DNA of 64,000 nt from Tritrichomonas musculus (lineage: Eukaryota > Parabasalia > Tritrichomonadida > Tritrichomonadidae). Position numbers and translations under genes: made by a program. A model generated the notes under the pieces. That model saw nothing but the letters and a program-made list of their open reading frames with translations. It was not told the origin of the DNA and did not search any database. Position 1 is the stretch's first letter. Each line of letters opens with the position of its first letter. Of the stretch, positions 20,301-28,593 are shown piece by piece. The stretch lies in the NCBI GenBank assembly GCA_039105265.1, contig JAPFFF010000053.1, positions 744,001 through 808,000 on the forward strand, given 5' to 3'.

Positions 20301-22027
20301 TTTAACAAAAGTTCGATTATGAATTCTTTGTCTTTTTCATCAGATTCTTCTTTTTGTACTTTGGGTAACTTTTCTGTGACTATTTGGTCGATTATTTCAT
20401 TTGAATAAATGTAGCATAGTCCGATCAACTTTTTCATAGCAAACTCTTTTATGTCAAATTCTTGCTTTGTTTCTGTTTCATCAAAAGAAACTGACCAAAA
20501 TAAGTCACGTATTTTTAAGAAAGGTTGCTTAAATTCTTTGGATTTCAAATTCATTGCAACATTATATAAAAACTCTAAAAGATTTATGCAAAGTTGCTTT
20601 GAACTGGATGAAATGTGATTTAAAATAAAGTCAACAATTTCATATTTATCTTTTCCATTCATTTCTTTTATAACTTTTTCAATCATCATGTAAAATGACG
20701 GTTGATCTGCAGCATGAATAAACTGGATGTCGCTCCAAAGCTTTTTTATGAAGTCATTTGTTATAATGTTGCCAGAATTTTGCATAATGAATGCATAAAT
20801 GGTCCCAAGTGGATCACCAAACTCCTTGTTAAAGTTAAGACTTTGGATTTGCTCAAAGTTGGCAGTAATGGACTTGAATAAGGCATCTTTGTCTGTAAAA
20901 GAAACCAATAGATGTCTTCCTTGTCTTTTATCAGGTGGTAACAGAAAGTAATCATGGTTATTTTGGTAATGGCTTTCAAGCTTGTCACATAAAGTAGAAA
21001 AACTTTTAAGAGCATAAAGATGCTTATCAAAAAAGGAGCTTTTTAAAAATGTTGATAATATTGAAGATATTGATGGATCGTAAAGATTATAAGTTAATGG
21101 GAATTTGTCGGTATCTGAAACAGGAAAGTCAATTTCTTGTGAATTTCCTATTATTTGGAAAAAATGATTTAAATGATTGGTATCAAATTTTCGAATATCG
21201 TGAGAAACAATCTTTTGGAAAATTGGCATTGTTTTGCTTAGAAATGTATGCATTATGTCATAATATTTAATGATCTTTTCTTTTTCTGTCTTTTCATTAG
21301 TTGTATCATCAGAATTCTGGGAAACTTTTTTTAATATAAAAATGGTTCCATTTATAACTTTTTGAATGATGCTTAAGAGAGAATAAAACTTTTTGCATTC
21401 TGATTCGAATATTACTTCAAAATCAATGTCACTATTGTTTTTTTCTGATTTGGTATTATTATCAGGGCATACTTGATCCAATTGATGGTTTATATTGTCA
21501 ACAATCAAATAGCATTTATCAATACCTTTGGCATCATAAAAGTAATTAAGCAATTTTGCATCTAAGAACTTTTCTGTTGTAAATAATCTTATATTATCGA
21601 GTTCAATCTTTTCAAAAATTTTTGATAATATTTGGATCAGATTGATGGTACTTGCTGATAATTTTTTATATTCATCGAGCATTTGGCTTTCTGTTATAGG
21701 TTTTTGTGGTAAATCAAAGACAACTTTTGATATGCATAGCATAATTGCTGATTTAAAAAAAACGTCTATAATAGACACATCTTCGGTATTATCTTCGGTT
21801 TTTACTAAAGGCAAAGCTAATTCAAGTAATGATTCGACGAGTTGAGGAAAAGTTTCTTCAATAAAACAGTCTGTATATATGCTTAACTCTCCAGGTAGCA
21901 AATTTGTTTGCTCAATTGAGTTCATTAGCCTTTGGAGATCTGGTAGGACCTCTCCAAAGCTTGAAATATCATCAGTTACAGTTGTTACAACAAGCCTCCA
22001 GGTTTCAAAATCTTCTTCAGGATTCAT
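14360..22027 (-). CDS. giant ubiquitin-specific protease, USP9X/USP34-like
   Basis: 2555 residues, uninterrupted. The C19 catalytic core lies around residues 1310-1600. The Cys box is GLKNLGCTCYFNSILQQ, with the catalytic Cys at 1321 and the oxyanion Asn five residues before it. The QQDASEF helix follows, then DHLILQLKRFEYDY, and a His box MGSAMGGHYYSFV with His 1559 and a downstream WYKCNDTDV. A ubiquitin-like segment (FIEITIQGIERKFFFSK ... IEKLTLIYSASPLPLRQKLS, about 786-860) precedes the core, as in USP9X. Both flanks are long helical HEAT-like scaffolds. Total length (human USP9X is about 2550) and order agree with that family. It removes ubiquitin from substrates in the cytosol; the substrate is unknown. 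The start is the ATG 7 nt after TCATTTCAT. The zinc-binding CxxC pairs of some USPs are not evident in the core. Confidence 0.92.
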   Translation of the reverse strand: MNPEEDFETWRLVVTTVTDDISSFGEVLPDLQRLMNSIEQTNLLPGELSIYTDCFIEETFPQLVESLLELALPLVKTEDNTEDVSIIDVFFKSAIMLCISKVVFDLPQKPITESQMLDEYKKLSASTINLIQILSKIFEKIELDNIRLFTTEKFLDAKLLNYFYDAKGIDKCYLIVDNINHQLDQVCPDNNTKSEKNNSDIDFEVIFESECKKFYSLLSIIQKVINGTIFILKKVSQNSDDTTNEKTEKEKIIKYYDIMHTFLSKTMPIFQKIVSHDIRKFDTNHLNHFFQIIGNSQEIDFPVSDTDKFPLTYNLYDPSISSILSTFLKSSFFDKHLYALKSFSTLCDKLESHYQNNHDYFLLPPDKRQGRHLLVSFTDKDALFKSITANFEQIQSLNFNKEFGDPLGTIYAFIMQNSGNIITNDFIKKLWSDIQFIHAADQPSFYMMIEKVIKEMNGKDKYEIVDFILNHISSSSKQLCINLLEFLYNVAMNLKSKEFKQPFLKIRDLFWSVSFDETETKQEFDIKEFAMKKLIGLCYIYSNEIIDQIVTEKLPKVQKEESDEKDKEFIIELLLNSFNKQEEISSDICNQIVTFCSSNPNVKKALDVITKICQTQKVQLSKDQIHQISKVSNKFVVNILRSSNLDDKEIEMFFYSSNNINFDLYEIILQYVQEKNPEWKNMEFDYLSYLPFQKEDLLWTFALKKSDVQKKFIKQLCHIYSNNNGTTLTDKQMITDFLNHIEKAIEDSENRESCFLLLNKFIKVVDKTNPNLADIKKHDMNFEDNFIEITIQGIERKFFFSKKSTALVVYYEAAKYLNVPIEKLTLIYSASPLPLRQKLSIFNRIIHIEFRPVVEEKPYIIIQHVRSISPLTMIGHSSLMNKFISLLLEDKNDKNDILLTNLLSDLPTYEPIYTMFNHFYIMKKINYECLFPIDHPKFFIYSLNCLTQMSPNINEELIRTNGIEYLINAMTRVNSMCLIVEIIDYLLQVLTKNELIEKYSNQLFEALMRITMFLTDFSYDKCLRLMRKLKPNNIPRFDPQFKITFAEPKKPEKERPLPTFDDDAYNFFKDMADADVYYDQMIHDEVIRENHMREMFLIRERYANTRPNNKTIKEDQFVQIDSAIPFSHVLSTVIAMTISKKKVIINDSTEINPDKNMKYLKDVVKDVLGKLPIHFEYFESCFQYLTTSDYTDFISIFTPHAKLLTTSSMQFILDNLDVKSTKLPFIIDFILLVIDDIKDEEKSGKIFTFIMDNFFTLDRDALISDAIFKKALNIASKAPSEMILNKIKEIGIPEFDQYNIDGSDYKQGGNPTGLKNLGCTCYFNSILQQFYYCPLLRKTLIEYKGNDPLFKELGNLFTQMKNRSLKFVSPQKVVDNWTGWDGEKLNPRVQQDASEFTIMMIDKLASIIPNSMFNGKLLFKTEGINNEEGKFYAERNEPFSVLILPIERLNSVEECLAAFNRPSFFTEKNQYYSDTLKRKIDAKQSDFVQELPDHLILQLKRFEYDYTSGTRKKVNSLVSISENIDISSICQFKEDSDKKCTKYHLTGIIQHMGSAMGGHYYSFVMDRENKTWYKCNDTDVQPTTIEEVLEKANSYEANAYLLFYDRDDVNEIEEIKIEQKEEEEKQQKNSLLNKYYNFYMTTAFAEFMDSISKRPELQEITAKLIIKVLSHGNIRIEDSYFTSLKTRLQNDKEFASLIQDQITDFKFFIFNKSDQINYNIFQNVTRPMLENSIQLRLIQLGVDTIDFAFEMLLDSFYFFRILTFIVNSAIKHKSELPKDEKKKVDQLLQIISDKILFILKDGINEYIKNHKEFSPNYIRSGIILSVFVKFFNLFETIPDEYIQMLQDPEFVRSFYLSKTPSSRVFMQNYIRARDLNLFDVNSFLLSYFEKESLHISLECLFESIYTVFKEETFNIFPKLKLRLHGELVSKNDFPLIYPALSEDEDTKMILVNNLNAWLPNILLHDARAVGTSSPLLQNSANFNPRDMMSPTFDAKLFGIDPEKDYESQRVYYNTVQCIYGCFDELKALISNDDYSTCLSFPILKYRALQTLTMLRGIIKLFKINFTDEFFTIDYAPLIDFGQFLVTTGHYHPFDQQIVLILKSLKENCPEELLLGTIPSKDIMMSPEKLRKIPVVHFQKYMKILGKIIDFKLKSGFTFSEDFYSKLFMMIVFNLSNMNSIVTKEKLLEIMKKILKPICDNEKASSKAFLNYFDYNAQYCITNGFISSIIGLSYLQTKRHFAQYIHPNIIDSISINSPTFYRDVILSSGQPNTNDICYDTLFNDISSITKYLCNKGNVNDKEYENCRIAIWNYLINNTRKRINECPIDKQFELQNQLFTEFSNSYNFTFFSLLFDYQEKQKEIQSIVQLIMQFIPKSQNDNLERKILDHLVFFSKHSFNALNQAFEILIQKVPEKLKESEFISDTLSNDILAQHWETVEKLCRLGFEDKTKDEIISILRNSGVAARLVQDLNILNFIYENGIIGNRFKLEDEELLSFTIVPFELMMKYKDCFEVINNDENKQIKEKSSSLLPKLQKCEINCATKDKLIDTIAQFIS

Positions 22028-22950
22028 ATGAAATGACCATATATTTTAAGAAAAAATTCATTTAATTTTACATGATTAAAATTTACCCGGAATTTTGATC
22101 GAACAAACTTTGTCAAATTTTTTTTTGATGTGTTTCGATAGAATTAAAAAAATTAACGGATTTGTGCTACCAAAAAATATATTAATTTAGCGATTAGCTT
22201 AATTTTGGTCTTCTTCTTAAAAACTTTCAAAAGAGTTTGGGATATTCTTTGAAAATATATATGAATTTTTTACAAAATAAAGATTTCAATAGATTTTGTA
22301 TTATTAAAAAAATCAAGTTGAAATAAAAAAGTTGATCCTATTTTCTACAGAGAACTAACAATAAATGTCAAGATATTCTAAAATATTTATAGCAAATGCC
22401 TCAAAATTAGTATGATGATTTTAGTAGGAAATAAATATGATAAAATGTTTATAATTTATTTTTTAGAATTTAAATAAATAAAATTTATCTGAAAAGATGA
22501 GAATTGATTAAGATAATGATATATTTATTTGAATAAAAATTGATAGAATGTTTATTACAAATTAAAAAATATTTATCTTGATTTTTTACCTTTGTTATCA
22601 TAGTAATATTATTATAATTAGGTTTATAAAAGTATATTATTTGATGTAATATACTTATTATGCGTTTAATTTAATGCAAAAAAAATAATATTTTTTTTGA
22701 ATGATAAAAATATTAATATTTGTAAAAAAAAATCTATTATTTTATTGAAATTATTTAAGTCTTGTAAGTTAATTGATTATTCCAGTTTTGGATTTCAAAA
22801 ATAAAACGCATTTTTTTTTTGCATTATAAAAAAATGTGTGGAAAAAAACTAATTTTGTAATCATCATTTTAGGTTTACCAAAAAAAGAAAGAAAGAAGTA
22901 AAAAATACTACGAATCTTTAAAAAAGGAATCTTGAATGTATGATTTAAGA
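22028..22950. other. AT-rich intergenic spacer
   Basis: About 0.9 kb between the USP start and the ribulokinase 3' end. Only homopolymer-rich AT sequence is seen; no gene or repeat of note beyond the initiator. Confidence 0.55.
22031..22036 (-). promoter_or_regulatory. initiator (Inr) of the USP gene
   Basis: The minus-strand TCATTT has its +1 A at 22034, giving a 7-nt leader before the ATG at 22027. Very short leaders are normal in trichomonads. Confidence 0.55.
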
Positions 22951-24624
22951 TTATGAATTAATTGTTTTAATTTTCAAATCATGCAGATCATTGAGAATAT
23001 CTCTTTCATTTTGTCCTGCTGTCATAGACAGCTTCTTGTAAATTTGATAAATTTGATTGTAAGTCTGAACACTATTTGGATTAGGTGAAAAACCGCAATT
23101 TTTCACTTTACTCATGCTTTTGACAGCCTCATCATAATGATCGAAACCGCCTTTATCTTTTCCTGCTGACAAAGCGGCGTAAATTGCAGATCCCAACGCA
23201 GCAGCTTGATCACAATCAGCGATTTTTATTTCCACGTTCAGCACGTCTGAATAAATTTGCATCAACAATGGATTCTTTGAAGCAATTCCTCCGCTTGCGA
23301 TTACTTCTTTGATATGGATTCCAGTTCCTTCATAAACCTCTTTAATCATGCGTGTTCCGAATGCAGTTGCTTCAATCAAGCACCTGTACACGTCTTCAGG
23401 TTTCGTTGACAATGTCATTCCAATCAATTCGCCACTCAAATTCCCATCGACGAAAGGGGTCTTGTTTCCGTTCCACCAATCAAGGGCCAGTAGACCGCTT
23501 TGTCCAGGCATTAATTTATCAGCTTTTTCAGACAAAAGTTCGTGGATGCTCATTTTCTTTTCTTCGGCTTCTTTGTAATACCTCATTGGAACGAAGTTGT
23601 CGACAAACCACTCAAACAAATCGCCGACAGACGCAAGACCGGATTCAAGTGCGTAAAAACCAGGAACGATTGCATCTTTGACACCGCCACAGACGCCCTT
23701 CTCAGAATATGCTCTATCGCCAAGCGCAATGGCAACGCTCGACGTTCCAAGAACAAGCAGCATCTGATCAGAACAGCTGGCTCCGCTTCCTGGGAATCCG
23801 GCATGTGAGTCAATCACTGTCGGTGCAACAGCGATGCCCGGCTTCAATCCGAGTCTTTCAGACCACTCGACAGAGAGTTCTCCTATTTTTTGGCCAATGA
23901 GACATACTTGGCCTGGAAGCTTCGAATCAACAAAGTTTTCAAGTCTTTCGTCAACCTGCGCGAAAAAGGATTTGTCAGGATAACCGTCATTTTCATTCCA
24001 CCAAGCTTTGTAACCTGCCATTGAACAGCTTCTTTTGTTTGAGTTCGTGAGAATTCTCGTCAGCCAATCGCCAGCCTCCAATATTTCAGCAGCGCTTTCA
24101 TACACATGTGGCGCTTCTTCAAGCATCTCGAGAACTTTCGGAACCATCAATTCAGATGAGATTTTGCCTCCAAATCTCGGCGTTTCTGACAATTTAAATT
24201 TTGTAAGAATTTCGTTGATTTTGTTGGCTTGCTTTTGTGCTCCGTGGTGCTTCCAAAGTTTAACATAAGCATTCTTCTCCCCTCGAAATTCAGGTTTCAC
24301 GCAAAGTGGAGTCGCTTGTGAATCGATGGGAAGAATTGTGCATGATGTGAAGTCAATGCCAATTCCAATTATGTCGGTTTTTTCAACTTTGCTTTGTTTG
24401 ACCAATTCTGGAATGATGAACTCAATGGCTTCTATGTAATCTTGCGGATCTTGAAGACACCAATCTGGTGGAAGAGTAACTTGAGGATCTAAAAGATGAT
24501 CTTGGATTACTCCATGAGGATATGTTTTAGATGCACTTGACATAATTTTTCCATCACAACAGCGGACAAGAACTCCACGAGCTGATAAAGTTCCATAATC
24601 TAAGCCAATTGTGTATTTGCTCAT
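22951..24624 (-). CDS. araB-like: L-ribulokinase (FGGY carbohydrate kinase)
   Basis: 557 residues, close to the 550-570 of bacterial AraB-type ribulokinases. The N-terminal ATP-grasp loop is IGLDYGTLSARGVLV, followed by DWCLQDPQDYIEAIEFIIPE, which matches the HPxDY(I/W)E segment of AraB. GIGIDFTSCTILPID, HAGFPGSGASCSDQMLLVLG, the C-terminal FGGY signature region VIASGGIASKNPLLMQIYSD, and DQAAALGSAIYAALSAG complete the fold. The enzyme phosphorylates L-ribulose to L-ribulose 5-phosphate, feeding the pentose phosphate pathway from arabinose; cytosolic, no targeting signal. It stands alone here, without the isomerase or epimerase that accompany it in bacteria. The family is essentially bacterial, so lateral transfer is likely. 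Codon use is as in the neighbours, with more G/C in the third position than the spacers. Confidence 0.9.
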   Translation of the reverse strand: MSKYTIGLDYGTLSARGVLVRCCDGKIMSSASKTYPHGVIQDHLLDPQVTLPPDWCLQDPQDYIEAIEFIIPELVKQSKVEKTDIIGIGIDFTSCTILPIDSQATPLCVKPEFRGEKNAYVKLWKHHGAQKQANKINEILTKFKLSETPRFGGKISSELMVPKVLEMLEEAPHVYESAAEILEAGDWLTRILTNSNKRSCSMAGYKAWWNENDGYPDKSFFAQVDERLENFVDSKLPGQVCLIGQKIGELSVEWSERLGLKPGIAVAPTVIDSHAGFPGSGASCSDQMLLVLGTSSVAIALGDRAYSEKGVCGGVKDAIVPGFYALESGLASVGDLFEWFVDNFVPMRYYKEAEEKKMSIHELLSEKADKLMPGQSGLLALDWWNGNKTPFVDGNLSGELIGMTLSTKPEDVYRCLIEATAFGTRMIKEVYEGTGIHIKEVIASGGIASKNPLLMQIYSDVLNVEIKIADCDQAAALGSAIYAALSAGKDKGGFDHYDEAVKSMSKVKNCGFSPNPNSVQTYNQIYQIYKKLSMTAGQNERDILNDLHDLKIKTINS

Positions 24625-24939
24625 TTTTATAATACAATTGAAAAAATTGTATTAAAAATAATCGTTTTTATTTATTATTTAAAAGAGAAATTCTTCATTA
24701 TTTTAAAAAAAATATTCATTTTATTTTTAATAATTGAAATGCTTAATAATGATGAAAAATTTTCAAAAAGATGATCGTTAACAGTTGTAATTGTTTTTGG
24801 AATTATTAAATATTTGATGTTTTCTTTAGTTTTTGAACTTATTTTAAGATTAAGTTTATCAAATATGATGTTAAATTTGATTTCATTACATACTTGATGT
24901 TTTTGTTTTATATCATAGGAGATTAAATTTAAATTATAT
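24625..24939. other. short intergenic spacer
   Basis: About 315 bp upstream of the ribulokinase gene. The start-proximal sequence contains an imperfect CAATTGAAAAAATTG palindrome that could be promoter structure. Nothing else is seen. Confidence 0.4.
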
Positions 24940-25502
24940 TCACATTTTTTTTGATGAAGTTGGAAGTTGGATTTCTGTCTTTGAAAATATATTTAATTGA
25001 TTTTGTAATTCTGTTATATCAAATGATTTCGTTGATATAAGCATGTCAATTGTTTTTGAATATATTCCGATATTTTGAATTGAATTTTGATATGTTTCTC
25101 GTTGAATGATCATATCTTGAATATCAATTTCTTTATCTGGAATGAAGATTGATGTGAAAATATTTATTTTTTGTTGGCTTTTAAGATTCATTCTGGATAA
25201 ATATGATAAAAATTAAAATATATTTCTGAAAATATTATTCTGCTGAAACACAAAACGATTTAAAAGAACAATTTGCTTTGATACTGCAAGATATTTATTG
25301 TCATTACTTGAATTTTATCATTTTTTGCTTTTTCTTCATTAATATCAATTCGATTATCAATTCTCTTAATTTGTTTTTCGATTTCATTAAATAGTCGAGT
25401 ATTATTGATTTCCTTTTCTATATTTTTATTCAATTGTTCTTGATTTTTTTTAACTATTTGTTGAATTTTTGGACGATTTTTTCCTTTCCAAATATAAAGC
25501 AT
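24940..25502 (-). pseudogene. decayed coiled-coil gene, possibly ESCRT-III (Snf7)-like
   Basis: Two minus-strand pieces are readable. The 80-residue first piece starts at the ATG at 25502 (MLYIWKGKNRPKIQQIVKKN, then a Lys/Glu/Asn-rich helix), the shape of an ESCRT-III N-terminus. The 83-residue second piece ends at 24940 (QRETYQNSIQNIGIYSKTID, ITELQNQLNIFSK) and resembles the later helices of that fold. Between them there is one frame change and one in-frame stop, so no full-length product is possible; no GTATGT intron signals are seen. The ESCRT-III resemblance rests on helix pattern only. It could also be two unrelated small genes. Confidence 0.4.
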
Positions 25503-25540
25503 TATCTATATACAAAAATATATATAAAAATTCTATTTTT

Positions 25541-25584
25541 TCCCTCTTGAGAGGGTTTTTTTTTTTTTTTTTTTTTTTTTTTTC
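25541..25584 (+). terminator. hairpin followed by T29 (terminator-like)
   Basis: CCCTC-TTGA-GAGGG forms a perfect 5-bp GC-rich stem with a tetraloop, immediately followed by 29 T (25556-25584). It is shaped like a rho-independent terminator, but there is no plus-strand gene upstream, and such terminators are not expected for nuclear mRNA genes. It may be an old Pol III unit end or a chance hairpin beside a homopolymer. Confidence 0.35.
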
Positions 25585-26010
25585 CTTTAAAAATTCAATT
25601 CTTTTCAGAACTTCTCACAATTTTATCCACTTCACCTGGAACAAAAATGAAGGTATTTCATTGAATATTGAAAAAGTAGTCCCAAGCTTGGGACTTTATA
25701 TAAAAATAGCTTGGGCAAGCACGGCTACAATAAGACTAGCAACCATTTCAAATAGTTACAAATGAAATACCATCATTTTTTACCAATTGTATTAAGATCG
25801 TCTAGAAGAAAAAAGGATTAAGAGAAGCCAAAGCTTAAAACTTTATATTCTTGATTTACTGTTTTCAATTTCTTTTTTAATAAAGTAATTTATATATTCC
25901 ATTTGACTATACTTGACAATTCTTTTCATACATGTTCATAAATCAAAAGCGTATAACTTAAAAAAAAGTAACTTTACTTAAATAACTTTTATATCAGATT
26001 AATTAACTTA
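25585..26010. other. intergenic spacer with a short inverted repeat
   Basis: Contains GGTATTTCATT near 25654 and its reverse complement AATGAAATACC near 25761, about 100 bp apart, around a GC-richer core with CCAAGCTTGG. It may be a tiny inverted-repeat element or a structured leftover. No gene seen. Confidence 0.35.
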
Positions 26011-27207
26011 TTAATCATCATAAACGCCATATTCACATCCTATATTTTTGGCTAAAATGCGATCAATCATCTTGCCATTCTTATAAAGCTCAATTGTGCC
26101 TTTTCCGTTTCCTCCATTCCACAAGCGGTTGTGTCTTTTCTCGCCCGTTGGAGCTTCATAGTTAACAAACAGCATTTCATCCTTTTCGCATGTTATTTTC
26201 ACATCAATTTTAGAATTCCAGGTTGATTGAACAACGTTCCAGACAATCTGCTTCTCAGTTTCGTAGCAGTTGAAAGTTGTCCTTGGAAATGTCCAAAACT
26301 TTGAGAAGTTGAATTCAAACGATTGTCCTTCATACCAGAATGCAGACAGGAGCTTTCGAGGCAGTGCGATGAAGCCAATTTTAGGTCTTCCACCACCAAT
26401 GTCAAACACGCTATTATTCAATTTTTTGCCAGTCACTTCACTTGTCAAATTATTTGACGAAAGCCAGACCCATGGTGAAGTGAAGTTTTGTCCCCAATTT
26501 TTGTCAGAATAACCGTAACAGTTTTCAGGTGAGACTTTATATTTCTGACCATTCCAAAGAATCTCGCCTGAAAAACTACTCTTCATTCCCTCAGCATGCC
26601 AGAACATCTCAAAAAGTTGCAACGTTCTGAAAATTTTGCTCGCGCCAAAACCGACGTTGTACGCAACTTTCTTCTCTATTTTCAGATTCCATGACATCTC
26701 GCCCGATTGACACATGTATTCGGGATGCTCGCTCGCTTCTTCTTCAGTCACTCGAATGTGGCCGCGTATCTCGTCCTCCGTCGCGTAGCAGTCGTCCGCT
26801 TTTATCTTGTATGGAACGTTCATTGAAACTTCAACGTTCTTCCAGCCAAAAAAGCGGTGAAGTTGGGCTGCATCTTTTCCCCAGGATCCACCTTTGACCA
26901 TTAAGTATGACAGTTTGACCTTTTTGGCCTTGTTCGATGGTAATTGACCAAAAACCGGATCTTCTCCACCTTCTGCTGGATTACAAAGGAAGTATTCTAT
27001 GAAAAAGGCCTTTTCTTCACCTGTTTCTTCGTTGATGGCAGTGAGGGAATGCCACCACCAATCATATCCGCATTTTGATTGTTTGCCAAATAATTGACAT
27101 GCATCACGAGATATATCATGTACATTAAATTTGGATTGGGATTTGATAAAGATAATTATTAATATAATTAAAATAATAAGGATAAATAGAGAAAAGAGAG
27201 AAAGCAT
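26011..27207 (-). CDS. membrane-anchored tocopherol cyclase / CrtC-like protein
   Basis: 398 residues. Residues 2-22 (LSLFSLFILIILIILIIIFI) are a strong N-terminal membrane anchor or uncleaved signal. The rest is a beta-rich domain with WWWHSLTAINEETGEEKAFF, a FFGWKNVEVSMNVPYKI strand pair, and CYGYSDKNWGQNFTSPWVWL. The last motif matches the (A/S)EKNWG-x-x-(F)-x-x-W-x-W signature of the tocopherol cyclase-like family, related to AttH/CrtC carotenoid hydratases and found mainly in bacteria and plants. In the trichomonad it cannot make tocopherol without the rest of that pathway, so a lipocalin-like role on an isoprenoid or lipid is the reasonable guess. Cysteines are sparse and the C-terminus is ordinary. 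Intact; probably of bacterial origin. Confidence 0.65.
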   Translation of the reverse strand: MLSLFSLFILIILIILIIIFIKSQSKFNVHDISRDACQLFGKQSKCGYDWWWHSLTAINEETGEEKAFFIEYFLCNPAEGGEDPVFGQLPSNKAKKVKLSYLMVKGGSWGKDAAQLHRFFGWKNVEVSMNVPYKIKADDCYATEDEIRGHIRVTEEEASEHPEYMCQSGEMSWNLKIEKKVAYNVGFGASKIFRTLQLFEMFWHAEGMKSSFSGEILWNGQKYKVSPENCYGYSDKNWGQNFTSPWVWLSSNNLTSEVTGKKLNNSVFDIGGGRPKIGFIALPRKLLSAFWYEGQSFEFNFSKFWTFPRTTFNCYETEKQIVWNVVQSTWNSKIDVKITCEKDEMLFVNYEAPTGEKRHNRLWNGGNGKGTIELYKNGKMIDRILAKNIGCEYGVYDD

Positions 27208-27266
27208 ATTAATTTAAATTTTATCCTCAAAAAGTTGCAGCCAATAACGTTTTTTTACTTAAAATT

Positions 27267-27282
27267 GGTCTCAATTGAGACC
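27267..27282. promoter_or_regulatory. perfect 16-bp palindrome GGTCTCAATTGAGACC
   Basis: Uninterrupted dyad symmetry 60 bp upstream of the tocopherol-cyclase-like ATG, followed by a T-run. The position suits a dimeric regulator site in that promoter; function is inferred. Confidence 0.4.
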
Positions 27283-27429
27283 TTTTTTACTCAAAAAAAT
27301 ATTATAAATTATTATATCTTCAGCAAAAGTTATTTTAAGAAAATAAAATTTATTAATTTTTGAATTTTATCATATTTTATTTTGAGTTATATCTAAAATT
27401 TTCATTGGCTTAAATAAAAAAATTCATTC

Positions 27430-27433
<4 letters not shown>

Positions 27434-27462
<29 letters not shown>
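27434..27462. repeat. (TA)n microsatellite
   Basis: Fourteen or more uninterrupted TA units in non-coding DNA. Confidence 0.9.
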
Positions 27463-27465
<3 letters not shown>

Positions 27466-27773
27466 TTTATCGGATGAAATGGAATGAAATTGATTAAAGA
27501 ATGAGTTTTTTTTAAAAAAATTTCTAATTTGTACTCTTCAACTATCCTTATGTTAAAAAAAAAAATGATTATACAAAGTGTGGATTGAGAAAACTCTTCT
27601 ATAATTGTTTGATAATCAATTTGAAAAGATCTGGAATAAAAAAAAAAATAGTAAAAAAAAAAAAAATATAAAATGGTCTGATGAAGTTTAATATACTAAC
27701 AAAAAAGAATGAATGACCTTCTTTCTTGAAGAAAAATCGTACTATATTTTTATTCTATCTCTATTACTTACAA

Positions 27774-27992
27774 TTAATATAATGAGTTATTATATATTGG
27801 AAACCCGCAATTGTCACTAGTATACAAGTACATTGGGGCGCAAGGTCTCTCGATGCGTTGACCTATTTCCTGGGGATCTGATAAAAAGCAACCGTTATAT
27901 ATTTTTCTTGATTGGGAAATTTCAATTGTTTCATCTTTGCCATTGTTTTCTGAAATAGATTCAAACCAAATATTGTTAAATTGGAAGTCCAT
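27774..27992 (-). CDS. small protein of unknown function
   Basis: 72 residues, MDFQFNNIWFESISENNGKD..., with balanced composition (Cys, Pro, Trp, Arg, Gly) that is unlike random AT-rich frames. It has a C-terminal segment RPCAPMYLYTSDNCGF with two cysteines, no membrane segment and no recognised domain. A TCATTTC initiator lies 26 nt before the ATG, which supports transcription. It could also be the end of a larger lost gene. Confidence 0.45.
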   Translation of the reverse strand: MDFQFNNIWFESISENNGKDETIEISQSRKIYNGCFLSDPQEIGQRIERPCAPMYLYTSDNCGFPIYNNSLY

Positions 27993-28593
27993 TTTTTAAA
28001 AAAAGTTTTTTAAGAAATGATATGAGTATATAAAGAACAAAATATTAAAACGATTTTAAAATTTTTTAAAAATTTTACTCTCAAAATTGAAATTTTGCAT
28101 TCAATAAAAATTTTAAAGAAAAAATTTTCGTAAATTCAAAGAACTATGAAAAAGTTGTATTATCAATCTTGACTGATTTATTTTGCTCTATAAAATGTTT
28201 TCCTCTCAATTTTTAATGAATTACTATGTTTTAACATGTAATTAATTGAAATAAATTATTAATTTAAAGAATTTATTATTTTTATTTGTAAATTCTAACC
28301 AATTCTATGACAAATGAGAGTTTTTCAGAACAATAAAATGCCATCAATAAATATTCATCTACATAATTTTTCAATGGTTAGTTTTCCGTCATAAGTTTTT
28401 GATTTGCTTATTAATTTATTAATAAGAAATCACTCCAATTTCTTAATTATTTCAAATAATTATTATAGCAATTTGATATAAAAGACAAAAGATAAAAAAA
28501 ATAATTATTTATTATTAAGCATGGATAAAAGTAATTGCTTTTGATAATGAAATCGGTGGAAAAAAGTTTGATTATTTCCAGTTCAAATCAAAA
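27993..28593. other. AT-rich intergenic spacer
   Basis: About 600 bp with no gene. It has an initiator at 28018 for the small gene and A/T homopolymers. Confidence 0.55.

Larger units (their letters stand above)
27208..27773. other. intergenic spacer with palindrome and AT microsatellite
   Basis: Contains the palindrome at 27267-27282, a dinucleotide repeat at 27434-27462 and A-runs at 27640-27665. No gene seen. Confidence 0.55.

Noticed and set aside
23348-23900. Several plus-strand frames within the ribulokinase region
   Set aside because: Antisense shadows of a well-conserved kinase.
25469-25765. 98-codon plus-strand frame across the T29 run
   Set aside because: Made mostly of Phe from the homopolymer; no domain.
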